This document shows, piece after piece, positions 52,107 to 60,907 of a stretch of 64,000 bases of DNA. Source of the stretch: Flavobacterium sp. (lineage in GTDB: Bacteria > Bacteroidota > Bacteroidia > Flavobacteriales > Flavobacteriaceae); assembly GCA_016787805.1 (NCBI GenBank), contig JAEUTY010000045.1:1-64000 (forward strand), in the 5' to 3' direction. Within the stretch, counting starts at the first letter, position 1. Each line of letters opens with the position of its first letter. Made by a program: the position numbers and the translations under genes. The notes under the pieces were generated by a model, which did not search any database, was not told the DNA's origin, and was given only the letters and a program-made list of their open reading frames with translations.

Positions 52107-55100
52107 TTATTCAGCTAAAAATTCTTCCATTGTTTTTAACTTAAACGCAATTCCATTTTTTGTAGCAGCATCAGTTAATTTACTTAAATAATTCGATTTT
52201 AAACTCTCAAATTTGGTTTTTGCGGTGTTGAATAAATCCATTATGTTCTCAATATTTGCTTTTTGCGAAGGCGAAGGTGCATCATATTGACTGGCAACAG
52301 ATGTATAAATAGCACCTAATTTTTCGCGTAGTTGTTTTTCTGCAGAAGCAACATAATTGTCACCTGTAGTCACTACCATCGTATTTTTTAACGCATTCAG
52401 TTCTGCTGAAATTTTAGTATTTCCTTTTTTCATCGAAGGAACTTTGGTAGCCAATTCATCTGAAACTTTAATCATTTCATCTACTTGATATACCATATAA
52501 GCCAATTCTTGAACTTTATCAAACAACATATGGGTCGTTTGGTATTGTTCATCGCGAGAAGCTTGAGAAATGGCACCTTTTGGATCGTTAGTAATTTCGA
52601 ATTCGTGTGTATACGTTTCTTTACCTTTGGTTAAAATTGCTTTGTATTTACCTGCAGGAGCTCTTGGTGTAGTAAAGCCACTAAAATCGATGGTTTTGCC
52701 TTGTGCACTTTTCGGTCCTTTTTCATTAAAACTCCATGTCACAATATTAATTCCCTTTTGATTCGCAGCTGGTAGTTTTACCACTCTTTTGCCATTAGCA
52801 TCTTGGATTTCCATTTCCATTTTGCCAAATGTGTTACGTTTTTTTAGATAATAAACAATTTGAGCTGTATTATTTGGGTTAGCGCCAACAAATTCTAATT
52901 CAGAAGCTGTACCACCAAAACTTGATTCTTCTTCCTTAGGAAATGCTTTTGTTTGAAAAAAATGAACGTCTTTTTTAACAACATCTTGTGTTACTTGTCT
53001 TAAAATACTAACATCATCTAAAATAATGATCCCACGACCATGAGTAGCCATTACCAAATCATTGGTTTTTTTGTGTAAATCCAAATAAAATACTGGAACA
53101 GCAGGCATCTCACTTTCAAATTTTGACCAGTTTTTTCCACCATCGATTGTGATGTACAATCCTTTTTCAGTTCCCAAAAACAATAAGTTTTCGTTTACGT
53201 AATCTTCTTGTAAACTTCGGGTAAAACCGTCAATATCTTTGGTGATAATAGACGACCAAGTTTTCCCAAAATCAGTTGTTTTGAAGGCATAAGCTTGGTA
53301 ATCATTTTTGGTATGACCATCAAAAACTGCATAAGCGCTACCTGAATTGAAATTACTAGCTTCGATGTGATAACACCAAGTATTCAAAGGCAATCCTTTG
53401 ATATTTGCGGTAACATTAGTCCATGTTTTTCCACCATTTTGTGTAACTTGAACATTTCCATCATCGGTTCCTGCCCAGATAACATTTTTATCTTTGGGAG
53501 ATTCTGCAATGGTAAATAAAGTACAATGGTTTTCTGCACCTGAATTATCTTTCGATAAACCTCCAGATTCTTCTTGATTTTGTTTTGCAGGATTGTTGGT
53601 AGTTAAATCAGGAGAAATAATTTTCCAAGTGGCTCCCATATCATCGGATACATGTACAAACTGACTTCCAGCATAAATTCGATCAGGATTGTGAATGCCA
53701 GTTACAATTGGAGTATTCCAGTTAAAACGCAATTTGGCAACGCCTTTTTCTTGTAAAGGTTGGATGGTTTTTAATTCTTTATTCTCCAAATTATAGCGCC
53801 AAATGTTTTCAGCACCTTGCATTTCACTGTAGATAATCTTTTTGGTTGGATGTTTTAATACTCTAAATCCGTCGCCATAACCCACACTTTCCCAATCACG
53901 AGCTTCTATTCCACCATCACTTTTACTTGGGCCGTACCATGAACCATTGTCTTGTAAACCACCATAAATATTGTAAGGTTCAGCATCGTCAACACTAATG
54001 TGATAATACTGAGCCAATGGAAGATTACGGACAATATCCAAGGTGCTTCCACTATTGTAGCTGCGGTACAAACCACCATCGGTAGCGCAATAAATTCGAT
54101 TGGAATCGTGTAAGTCAATTGCAATATCGTGTATATCAGCGTGCATGCTTCCTAAATTTTTGAAAGTAGCTCCACCATCACGACTTATTGATCCACTTAA
54201 TCCGCCTTTGTATACAATATCAGGGTTTCTTGGATCTACCACAATTCTTGAAAAGTAGAATGGTCGTACTACCAAAGCAAAATCACTATTCAAATGTTTC
54301 CAACTTTTTCCGCCATCAGTCGATTTGTACATTCCTTTTTGGCTGTCCTTTTCACATTCAATAACACTATAAACAATTTCTGGGTTTGAAGGAGCAACAG
54401 CCACAGCAATTCGTCCTAATTTGCCCGAAGGAAATCCGTTGTGGATTTTATTCCAAGTTTTCCCTCCATCAGTAGTTTTTAGTAGACACGAGTTCATACC
54501 GCCCGAACTGAACGACCAAGCGGTTCTTCTAAATTCCCAAAAACTGGCGTACATAACATCAGGATTTTTTGGATCAATTACTAAGTCAGAACAACCTGTA
54601 GTGTTGTTAATTCCGTATATTTTAGTCCAAGTTTTTCCACCGTCTTTGGTGTTGTAAATGCCACGCTCGTCACTATCGCCCCAAAGTGCACCTAAAACAC
54701 CAACCCATACATTATCTGAGTTTCTTGGATCAACAATAATCGAAGAAATACGATCGGATTTTGGTAACCCCATATTGGTCCAGTTCAATCCACCATCGGT
54801 TGATTTGTAAATTCCATCTCCTGCTGAAACACTATTTCTTGTCCACGTTTCACCTGTTCCTACCCAAATTACATTATCAGGATTGTTAGGGTCAATAGTG
54901 ATACAACCAATGGATTGATTGTGTTTGTCAAACATTGAAGAAAAACTGGCACCACCGTCGCCACTTTTCCAAACACCACCACCAGCAGCGCCAATGTAAA
55001 TGATTTGATTATTGGTTGGGTGTTGCGCTATATCGGCAATACGTCCACTCATGATAGCGGGTCCAATTTGTCGTGCTTTGATGTCGCCAAAAAGTTCTTT

Positions 55101-55181
55101 TCCTTTTAGGATAATATCTTCCTGAGCATTTGCCATAAAAGTTGCTAAACAGGCAAATACTAAATAGTTAAACTTTTTCAT
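52107..55181 (-). CDS. Secreted BNR/VPS10-like propeller protein
   Basis: The 1024-residue product has a signal peptide (ATFMANAQ, about residue 19) and a double beta-propeller of BNR/sortilin-like blades across about 40-720: repeated STDGGLNW, TKDGGKTW, TTDGGKTW, STDGGKSW and QNGGKTW boxes, each after an IxxxPxNPxxxY strand. The remaining 300 residues hold a beta-sandwich (KYKAILTKGKETYTHEF) and a helical C-terminus. Similar proteins in Bacteroidota are called glycosyl hydrolase BNR or sortilin-like. No Asp-box sialidase catalytic residues can be assigned and no T9SS tail is present, so it is probably periplasmic. LolA-like gene is 13 nt upstream. Confidence 0.85.
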   Translation of the reverse strand: MKKFNYLVFACLATFMANAQEDIILKGKELFGDIKARQIGPAIMSGRIADIAQHPTNNQIIYIGAAGGGVWKSGDGGASFSSMFDKHNQSIGCITIDPNNPDNVIWVGTGETWTRNSVSAGDGIYKSTDGGLNWTNMGLPKSDRISSIIVDPRNSDNVWVGVLGALWGDSDERGIYNTKDGGKTWTKIYGINNTTGCSDLVIDPKNPDVMYASFWEFRRTAWSFSSGGMNSCLLKTTDGGKTWNKIHNGFPSGKLGRIAVAVAPSNPEIVYSVIECEKDSQKGMYKSTDGGKSWKHLNSDFALVVRPFYFSRIVVDPRNPDIVYKGGLSGSISRDGGATFKNLGSMHADIHDIAIDLHDSNRIYCATDGGLYRSYNSGSTLDIVRNLPLAQYYHISVDDAEPYNIYGGLQDNGSWYGPSKSDGGIEARDWESVGYGDGFRVLKHPTKKIIYSEMQGAENIWRYNLENKELKTIQPLQEKGVAKLRFNWNTPIVTGIHNPDRIYAGSQFVHVSDDMGATWKIISPDLTTNNPAKQNQEESGGLSKDNSGAENHCTLFTIAESPKDKNVIWAGTDDGNVQVTQNGGKTWTNVTANIKGLPLNTWCYHIEASNFNSGSAYAVFDGHTKNDYQAYAFKTTDFGKTWSSIITKDIDGFTRSLQEDYVNENLLFLGTEKGLYITIDGGKNWSKFESEMPAVPVFYLDLHKKTNDLVMATHGRGIIILDDVSILRQVTQDVVKKDVHFFQTKAFPKEEESSFGGTASELEFVGANPNNTAQIVYYLKKRNTFGKMEMEIQDANGKRVVKLPAANQKGINIVTWSFNEKGPKSAQGKTIDFSGFTTPRAPAGKYKAILTKGKETYTHEFEITNDPKGAISQASRDEQYQTTHMLFDKVQELAYMVYQVDEMIKVSDELATKVPSMKKGNTKISAELNALKNTMVVTTGDNYVASAEKQLREKLGAIYTSVASQYDAPSPSQKANIENIMDLFNTAKTKFESLKSNYLSKLTDAATKNGIAFKLKTMEEFLAE

Positions 55182-55194
55182 AAATAGTAGTTAG

Positions 55195-55935
55195 TTATTC
55201 GGTTTTGAATTCGAATTCTTTTGGGTCGATTGTTGGATTAAGAGTGACTTTTTTCATTGTCATCTCTTGTCCAAATTGATTCATAGTAAAAGGAAAATAG
55301 ATTCCTTCTACTTCTTGGTAATTGCTTGAAGATGAACCTGCCATTTGACCTTTCATTGGGCCTTCTTTGATTTCGGCTTCTGAGGCAACAACCACATTAT
55401 TTTCTACATCAAAATAATAGAAACTAACATCATCTACTTTTTCACCATTAATGGTTTGAGGTAGTTTAGTCAACTTAACTTTATGACATTCCGTTCCTTC
55501 TTTGGTTTCTTTTCCAACATATTCAGCTGTGTACCCTTTGTCTTTATAGTTTAAAAACGGATCTGGGAAATCTTTTCCAGCAGATTTTTTCATATTTTCA
55601 AGGGTTTCAGAATCCATTTTTTCAGCTTTCATGGTCATCATATTGGTTGACCAACCCGAAGTTCCGTCAAAAGCAACCTGAGTCATTTGTTTGCCCATCA
55701 AGTTTATTTTTACTAACATCTTACCGTCTTTTGTAGAAGTAACTTCAACAGGAATTTCCATGCCTTGATAATTGGCTACCATTTCCATTTTTACACCATT
55801 TAAAGCAGCTAGTCTTTCTTTGCCTCCAATAGTTTCAATGTATTTATTGATTACTTCGTCGGCAGTTTGAGCCTGTACACCTACGAAACTTAATGTGAAA
55901 ACTAAAGTGCTTACTAATAAGGATAATTTTTTCAT
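55195..55935 (-). CDS. LolA-like outer-membrane lipoprotein-sorting domain protein
   Basis: A 246-residue periplasmic protein with signal peptide (VGVQAQ, about residue 23) and the convex LolA-like beta half-barrel: TADEVINKYIETIGGKERLA (initial helix), then strands VKMEMVANYQGMEIPVEVTS, QVAFDGTSGWSTN, CHKVKLTKLPQ and FYYFDVENNVVVASE. It lacks the tight LolA length (about 200) and is not next to lol genes, so a role in lipoprotein trafficking is uncertain. It is the first gene of a pair with the propeller protein gene (13 nt apart). Confidence 0.75.
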   Translation of the reverse strand: MKKLSLLVSTLVFTLSFVGVQAQTADEVINKYIETIGGKERLAALNGVKMEMVANYQGMEIPVEVTSTKDGKMLVKINLMGKQMTQVAFDGTSGWSTNMMTMKAEKMDSETLENMKKSAGKDFPDPFLNYKDKGYTAEYVGKETKEGTECHKVKLTKLPQTINGEKVDDVSFYYFDVENNVVVASEAEIKEGPMKGQMAGSSSSNYQEVEGIYFPFTMNQFGQEMTMKKVTLNPTIDPKEFEFKTE

Positions 55936-56024
55936 GATTTTTTGGTTTAAAATATATAAGTGAATAAGTAAGTAAAACGTTTAAAGTGTTACAATATACT
56001 TCATTTTTTTTTAAAGAATAACAA

Positions 56025-56660
56025 TTATTTATTGAATTTAAAATGACCAACTATTTTGAATTCAAATAAACAATCCTCCAATACTTGACCATTTCCTATG
56101 TTGTGTACAATCATCGGACGCTTGCCATCAGCAGATTTTTGATGAGTGATGATGCCAATGTGAGGCAATTTTTTGTTTACCATCCACGTTACGATTTCGC
56201 CAGCTTTATAATCATTTGGGTTGTCAGTTATTGCTAGCTTTTGACCTTTCCTTGTAAAAAACACTTCTAAGTTAAGAACTCTTCGATGGTCAATATTAGT
56301 ATCGGTTTTTTTTAATCCCCATTTGGTTGGGTATTTTGAAAAATTAATTTTCATGTCCTCATGGACTTCTTTTTGCAAATCGATACCCAGTTTTCGGTAG
56401 GAACGAATCACTACATCGGTGCAAACACCTTTGTTTTTTGGAACGTCTCCATTGGGATATGGAATTGAAAAATAGGTTGGATCATAGTCTATTGTAGGGT
56501 CAACAACCGATAATGCTGCATTGGACAGCTTTTCTTCGAATGTGATTGGGGTTTTAATTAGCGATAATTGTTTAGAAATTACAATAGTGTTTTCTGTTTT
56601 TGGGTTTTTACAGCTCAAATACAATGCTAGTAAAGTAAGTGGAAAGACTAAATTTTTCAT
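56025..56660 (-). CDS. DUF1287 lipoprotein, papain-like fold
   Basis: The 211-residue product has a lipoprotein signal (LLALYLSC, Cys about 17). The DUF1287 core includes DPTIDYDPTYFSIPYPNGDVP, NKGVCTDVVIRSYRKLGIDL with Cys in the position of an NlpC/P60 nucleophile, DHRRVLNLEVFF, and GEIVTWMV followed by LPHIGIITHQ and IVHNIGNG (His region). This suggests an NlpC/P60-related amidase or peptidase acting in the envelope; activity unproven for the family. It is monocistronic and divergent from radC. Confidence 0.8.
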   Translation of the reverse strand: MKNLVFPLTLLALYLSCKNPKTENTIVISKQLSLIKTPITFEEKLSNAALSVVDPTIDYDPTYFSIPYPNGDVPKNKGVCTDVVIRSYRKLGIDLQKEVHEDMKINFSKYPTKWGLKKTDTNIDHRRVLNLEVFFTRKGQKLAITDNPNDYKAGEIVTWMVNKKLPHIGIITHQKSADGKRPMIVHNIGNGQVLEDCLFEFKIVGHFKFNK

Positions 56661-56760
56661 GTAGGATGTTTTTGTCAGATAAAAAACGAATTTTATAAGC
56701 TATTTATTTTGAAGCTATTAAAAAAATAAATTACTTTGTTGTATTCAACGCCAATAGATT

Positions 56761-57444
56761 ATGTACATACCAATCCACCAATGGGCAGAAGATGATCGCC
56801 CAAGAGAGAAATTTTTACTCAAAGGCAAATCGGCCTTATCCGACTCCGAATTATTAGCAATACTTATTGGTTCTGGCTCTCGAAATGAAAGCGCCGTGCA
56901 ACTTTGTCAACGAATTTTAGCTTCTACTAATCACAATTTGAATTTACTTGGAAAACTATCCATTTCACAATTAACCGAATTCAAAGGAATAGGCGAAGCC
57001 AAAGCTATTGCAATTGCTGCTGCACTTGAATTGGGACGGAGAAGAGGCTCTGAGGAAGCTTTAGTATTAGATAAAATATCTTCTAGCAAAGCCGTTTTCG
57101 AATTAATGCATCCTATAATTGGAGAGTTGCCTCACGAAGAGTTTTGGGTTTTATATCTGAATAATTCCAATAAAGTGCTTTACAAATCACAACTTTCTAA
57201 AGGAGGATTGACCAGTACAATTGTTGATATACGATTGATTTTTAAAACCGCTCTAGAACAAAATGCAACCAGTATTATTTTGACGCACAATCATCCTTCA
57301 GGAAAATTGATAGCCAGTGAGCAAGATATTCAAGTAACCAAACGTATCAAACTAGCCTCGCAACAACTTGATATTGCTTTGTTAGATCATATAATCATTG
57401 CCGAAAATGGTTTTTACAGTTTTAACGATGAAGGAATTATGTAA
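56761..57444 (+). CDS. radC: RadC-family JAB-domain protein
   Basis: The 227-residue product has an N-terminal helix-hairpin-helix-like region (KFLLKGKSALSDSELLAILIGSG and FKGIGEAKAIAIAAALELGRR) and a C-terminal JAB/MPN domain with the JAMM motif THNHPSGKLIASEQD (His, His, Asp as zinc ligands). Despite its name the family is not firmly linked to DNA repair; JAB domain suggests isopeptidase-like activity. ATG at 56761 is used. It is upstream of the RES-Xre pair by 55 nt. Confidence 0.93.
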   Translation: MYIPIHQWAEDDRPREKFLLKGKSALSDSELLAILIGSGSRNESAVQLCQRILASTNHNLNLLGKLSISQLTEFKGIGEAKAIAIAAALELGRRRGSEEALVLDKISSSKAVFELMHPIIGELPHEEFWVLYLNNSNKVLYKSQLSKGGLTSTIVDIRLIFKTALEQNATSIILTHNHPSGKLIASEQDIQVTKRIKLASQQLDIALLDHIIIAENGFYSFNDEGIM

Positions 57445-57450
57445 ATAAAT

Positions 57451-57481
57451 TTGGCTAGTATTGACAAATGTCGTAATTTTG
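57451..57481 (+). promoter_or_regulatory. Promoter of the RES-Xre toxin-antitoxin operon
   Basis: TTG at 57451-57453, a 20-nt spacer and TAATTTTG at 57474-57481, a full match. The expected transcription start is near 57488, 12 nt before the antitoxin ATG at 57500. Confidence 0.7.
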
Positions 57482-57499
57482 ATGACAAATGTCGTAATT
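57462..57499 (+). promoter_or_regulatory. Tandem operators of the toxin-antitoxin operon
   Basis: TGACAAATGTCGTAATT occurs at 57462-57478 and again at 57483-57499, 21 nt apart, that is two helical turns. Each holds the inverted GACA-AA-TGTC. They overlap the minus-7 element and the start site, so antitoxin binding would shut off the operon. Confidence 0.65.
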
Positions 57500-58003
57500 A
57501 TGCCAAAATTAGTTGCCAATTCAGATGTTCAGTTGGATAAAGCCGTTCGTACTTTTGTGTCAAAAGTAGGAAGAGAATCCAATTTGACAATTGTAGATAA
57601 AGAGATAACCTATAAAAATTTTCTCTCCAATAAAATGTTGATTGTGCATTCTATTAGACGAGGAATTCCTTATGATTTGTACGAACTTATCAAAGAAAGA
57701 ACGCCTTTTAAACAAGAAGATTGGGCCGATTTTTTAGGTGTTTCAGCGCGAACCTTATTGCGTAATAAAACCAAAAGCAATTATGTTTTTGAATCGATTC
57801 CGTCTGAAAAAATTCTAGAATTAGCCGAAGTTACTTCGCTAGGAAAAGATGTTTTTGACACCGAAGAACAATTTTACATGTGGCTCAACACGCCCAACTT
57901 CGCTCTAGGAAATCTGAAGCCTTTCGAACTTTTGAAAGATTCCTATGGAAAAGAAATGGTGATGAATGAATTGCACAAAATTGATTACGGAATTTTTGTG
58001 TAA
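57500..58003 (+). CDS. Xre/MbcA/ParS-type antitoxin
   Basis: The 167-residue antitoxin starts MPKLVANSDV at ATG 57500, just after the second operator; in-frame upstream ATGs lie inside the operators and before the expected transcript start. It has an N-terminal regulatory part, an Xre-like HTH region (FKQEDWADFLGVSARTLLRN, about 75-95) and the C-terminal DUF2384 block (VFDTEEQFYMWLNTPNFALG, then KPFELLKDSYGKEMVMNELH) typical of RES-Xre antitoxins. Such antitoxins block the RES active site and repress their own operon. Its stop overlaps the toxin start as TAATG. Confidence 0.88.
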   Translation: MPKLVANSDVQLDKAVRTFVSKVGRESNLTIVDKEITYKNFLSNKMLIVHSIRRGIPYDLYELIKERTPFKQEDWADFLGVSARTLLRNKTKSNYVFESIPSEKILELAEVTSLGKDVFDTEEQFYMWLNTPNFALGNLKPFELLKDSYGKEMVMNELHKIDYGIFV

Positions 58004-58461
58004 TGGAAGTTTTTCGTCTTCAAAATAAAAAATTTCCCATTGAATTGTCGGGAAAAGGTGCTTCTATGACAGGTGCGCGATGGAATTCAAAAGGAACAGA
58101 AGTGGTTTATACGGCTCAAAACAGAGCGTTGGCAATGGCGGAAGTTGTAGTTCATTTAACACTTTCCACTTTACCAAAAGGATTTTGTATGATTACCATT
58201 TTTATTCCCGATGATGTGCTGATTTTAAATTTTGATACCCAAAAGTTACCTTCTGATTGGAATGTTTTTCCCGAAAATGCACCCACTCAAAAAATAGGGG
58301 ATGAACTCATCCGGCAAAATGAGTTTGCAGTCATCAAAGTGCCATCGGCAGTAGTGAAAGGCGAGTTTAATTATATGCTGAATCCGCATCACAAAGACTT
58401 TGAGCGAATCAAAATTATTCATCAAGAAGATTTTCCATTTGATAAGCGAATCTTTAAGTAA
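58003..58461 (+). CDS. RES-domain toxin
   Basis: The 152-residue product is one RES domain: RLQNKKFPIELSGKGASMTG with Arg, GARWNSKGTEVVYTAQNRALAMAE (residues of about 24-47; the Arg, Tyr and Glu positions), and PSAVVKGEFNYMLNPHHKDF (Ser at about 109 and the NP block). Known RES toxins degrade cytoplasmic NAD+ and halt growth; the catalytic Arg-Glu-Ser pattern appears present. The ATG overlaps the antitoxin stop, ensuring translation coupling and paired dosage. Confidence 0.9.
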   Translation: MEVFRLQNKKFPIELSGKGASMTGARWNSKGTEVVYTAQNRALAMAEVVVHLTLSTLPKGFCMITIFIPDDVLILNFDTQKLPSDWNVFPENAPTQKIGDELIRQNEFAVIKVPSAVVKGEFNYMLNPHHKDFERIKIIHQEDFPFDKRIFK

Positions 58462-58517
58462 TCTTTAACCTAATTTCTGGGAACTTTAGTTAAATTGCGC
58501 TGATTTAATTTGGTACC

Positions 58518-59147
58518 ATGTTTCAGTCAAAATCGCTTACTTTTAGTTACAATAAAGAGGTAAAATTCAATTTTCCAGATGTTCAATGCAATGCCTCGGA
58601 AGTTGTTTTAATTACCGGAAATTCAGGCAAAGGAAAAACAACGTTGTTACATCTTTTGGCAGGATTACTTCGACCAAAAGGAGGTGAAATCATTGTTGAT
58701 AAAACTGATATTAGTTCGCTTTCTGAAAAAAAATTAGATCAATTTAGAGGAAAAAACATCGGACTCATTTTGCAACAATCCCATTTTATAGCTTCACTTT
58801 CGGTGTTAGAAAATGTAGTGTTAGCATCGTGGTTGGCTTCGGGTAAAAAAGCAACTGAAAAGGCCAAACAATTATTGCAGGATTTGGATTTACAATCACA
58901 AATGCACAAATTGCCTTCACAATTAAGTATTGGACAACAACAACGCGTATCGATTGCAAGAGCATTAATCAATGAACCTAAACTTTTGTTGGCCGACGAA
59001 CCAACGTCGAGTTTGGATGATGCGAATGCTTTGAAAGTTGCCCATTTACTTCAAAAATTAGCTCAACAATACAAAGCTTCTTTGGTAATTGTAACCCACG
59101 ATCAGCGTTTGAAAGATTTATTCACTAACCAAATACATCTCAATTAG
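58518..59147 (+). CDS. ABC transporter ATP-binding protein (LolD/MacB-like)
   Basis: A 209-residue ATPase with Walker A TGNSGKGKTTLL (the usual SGSGK is NSGKGK; about residues 33-44), Q-loop LILQQSHFI, signature SQLSIGQQQRVSIARAL (LSIGQ in place of LSGGQ), Walker B LLLADEPTSSLD and H-loop IVTHDQ. It is short and lacks extra domains, as in LolD/MacB partners. It is 1 nt upstream of the His-rich permease and presumably its engine. Confidence 0.9.
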   Translation: MFQSKSLTFSYNKEVKFNFPDVQCNASEVVLITGNSGKGKTTLLHLLAGLLRPKGGEIIVDKTDISSLSEKKLDQFRGKNIGLILQQSHFIASLSVLENVVLASWLASGKKATEKAKQLLQDLDLQSQMHKLPSQLSIGQQQRVSIARALINEPKLLLADEPTSSLDDANALKVAHLLQKLAQQYKASLVIVTHDQRLKDLFTNQIHLN

Positions 59148-59148
59148 T

Positions 59149-60429
59149 ATGATAGCAAAATTAGCGTGGAGAAATCTTTGGTTTAAGCCTTTAAATACAG
59201 CTTTAAGCATAATTTTATTGGCTTCAAGTGTGGCGATAATTACGGTTTTGATTTTATTGCAAAAACAATTTGAAGAGAAGTTTTCAAGCAATATTGATGG
59301 CGTTGATTTGGTGTTAGGCGCGCAAGGAAGCCCGATGCAATTGATACTTTCCTCGGTGTATCATATTGATAATCCTACGGGGAATATTAGTTATGATTCG
59401 GCTAAAGTTTGGATGAATCATCCGTTTATAGAAAAAGCAATTCCGCTAGCTTTTGGTGATAATTACCGTGGTTTTAAAATTGTAGGTACCAACGCCGATT
59501 ACCTCGAAAAATACCAAGCTAAATTGTCAAAAGGAAAGTTATTTGACAAAAATTTTGAAGTTGTAATTGGTAGTGAAATAGCAAAAAAACTAAAGCTCAA
59601 ACTTGGTGATACATTTAATGGTTCACATGGCGATGCTGCCGAAGGCGAAGTTCATGACCACTACTCTTATAAAGTAACCGGAATAGCATCTCCAACAGGA
59701 AAAGTAATCGATAATTTGATTTTGTGTAATATTCCAAGTGTTTGGCAAATGCACGGAACTCATGAAGAAGAAAATCCAGCACATGGCGAAGAAGGTCATG
59801 TTCATGAGGAAGGCGAACACGTCCACACAGCAGAATGTAATCATGAACACCACGAAACTGACATGACTTTGGACGAACCCAATATGGAAATTACAGCGGT
59901 TTTATTGAAGTTTAGAAATAAAATGGGCATTGTAATGTGGCCTCGAATTATTGCTCAAAATACCAAAATGCAAGCAGCTTCACCTGCTATTGAAGTCAAT
60001 CGAATTTTTAGTTTGTTTGGTGTTGGATTAACAGCTTTACAATATTTAGCCTATGCTATTATGTTGATTTCAGGAATTTCAATTTTTATAGCGTTATATA
60101 ATCGATTGAAAGAACGTAAATACGAGTTTGCTTTGATGCGTATTAATGGTGCAAGTAGAATACAACTGCTGTTGTTAATTCTGATGGAAAGTCTAATTTT
60201 ATGTGTGGTTGGGTTTGCTTTTGGAACAATTTTTGGTAGGTTTGCCATAGGATTTATTTCCAATTCGGCCGAAGATGATTTTAAAATGGCCTTCAATCCA
60301 ATGGAAGTGATTTGGAACAAAGAATCCATTTTATTTTTAGCCACAATGATAGTCGGGATAATAGCAGCGCTCATTCCAGCAATTAAGGCATATCAATTAA
60401 ATATATCAAAAACATTAGCCAATGCGTAA
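59149..60429 (+). CDS. FtsX/MacB-type ABC permease with a histidine-rich loop
   Basis: A 426-residue permease with an N-terminal membrane helix (about 15-38), a large periplasmic MacB-like domain (about 45-285), and three C-terminal helices of the FtsX domain (about 285-420; LKERKYEFALMRINGASR coupling loop). Residues of about 202-237 carry ten histidines and one cysteine in HGTHEEENPAHGEEGHVHEE and GEHVHTAECNHEHHE, a metal-binding stretch. With its ATPase and a DUF3299-like partner it resembles the zinc-linked Zrg-type clusters of gammaproteobacteria, an inference. It overlaps the next gene by 8 nt. Confidence 0.85.
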   Translation: MIAKLAWRNLWFKPLNTALSIILLASSVAIITVLILLQKQFEEKFSSNIDGVDLVLGAQGSPMQLILSSVYHIDNPTGNISYDSAKVWMNHPFIEKAIPLAFGDNYRGFKIVGTNADYLEKYQAKLSKGKLFDKNFEVVIGSEIAKKLKLKLGDTFNGSHGDAAEGEVHDHYSYKVTGIASPTGKVIDNLILCNIPSVWQMHGTHEEENPAHGEEGHVHEEGEHVHTAECNHEHHETDMTLDEPNMEITAVLLKFRNKMGIVMWPRIIAQNTKMQAASPAIEVNRIFSLFGVGLTALQYLAYAIMLISGISIFIALYNRLKERKYEFALMRINGASRIQLLLLILMESLILCVVGFAFGTIFGRFAIGFISNSAEDDFKMAFNPMEVIWNKESILFLATMIVGIIAALIPAIKAYQLNISKTLANA

Positions 60430-60907
60430 TCGAATTCAAATAGCAGTTTTACTTTTTTTAGGAGTATTCTTATTGAGTTTTTCTGTCAAAACAACAACAT
60501 CAAAAGCCAAATTTGAAGATCTAGTTGTAAAAGGAGACACTTTAACTTGGAAACTTTTAGGTGAAATTAAATACGAAAAAAGAAAACATCCCAAATACGG
60601 AGATGTTCAGTTTCCAGTTGTGAACGATAAAGTGAAGGCAAAAGGAAAGAAGAGAGTATTGATTTCAGGTTTTATTGTTCCAATAGACAGTAAAAGTTAT
60701 GCCATCAGTAAAAATGTTTTTGCCGCTTGTTTCTTTTGTGGTAAAGCAGGACCAGAAAGTATTGTTGGATTGAAATTTCGTGGAACAACTCCCAAACTTA
60801 AAACCGATCAATACGTTACTGTAGAAGGCGTTTTTCGTTACAATGAAACGGATGCTGACGATTGGGTTTACAATTTTGACGATGTGGTAATTGTAAAAGG
60901 AAATTAA
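60422..60907 (+). CDS. DUF3299-like secreted protein
   Basis: The 161-residue product has an N-terminal signal or anchor (RIQIAVLLFLGVFLLSFSVK) and a beta domain with LISGFIVPIDSKSYAISKNV followed by FAACFFCGKAGPESIVGLKF: the FVPID and CFFCG boxes are the family's signature, with a CxxC-like pair (Cys-Phe-Phe-Cys). It may bind metal or lipid. The gene overlaps the His-rich permease gene and ends TAATG with the next, so it is part of the transporter operon. Confidence 0.75.
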   Translation: MRNRIQIAVLLFLGVFLLSFSVKTTTSKAKFEDLVVKGDTLTWKLLGEIKYEKRKHPKYGDVQFPVVNDKVKAKGKKRVLISGFIVPIDSKSYAISKNVFAACFFCGKAGPESIVGLKFRGTTPKLKTDQYVTVEGVFRYNETDADDWVYNFDDVVIVKGN

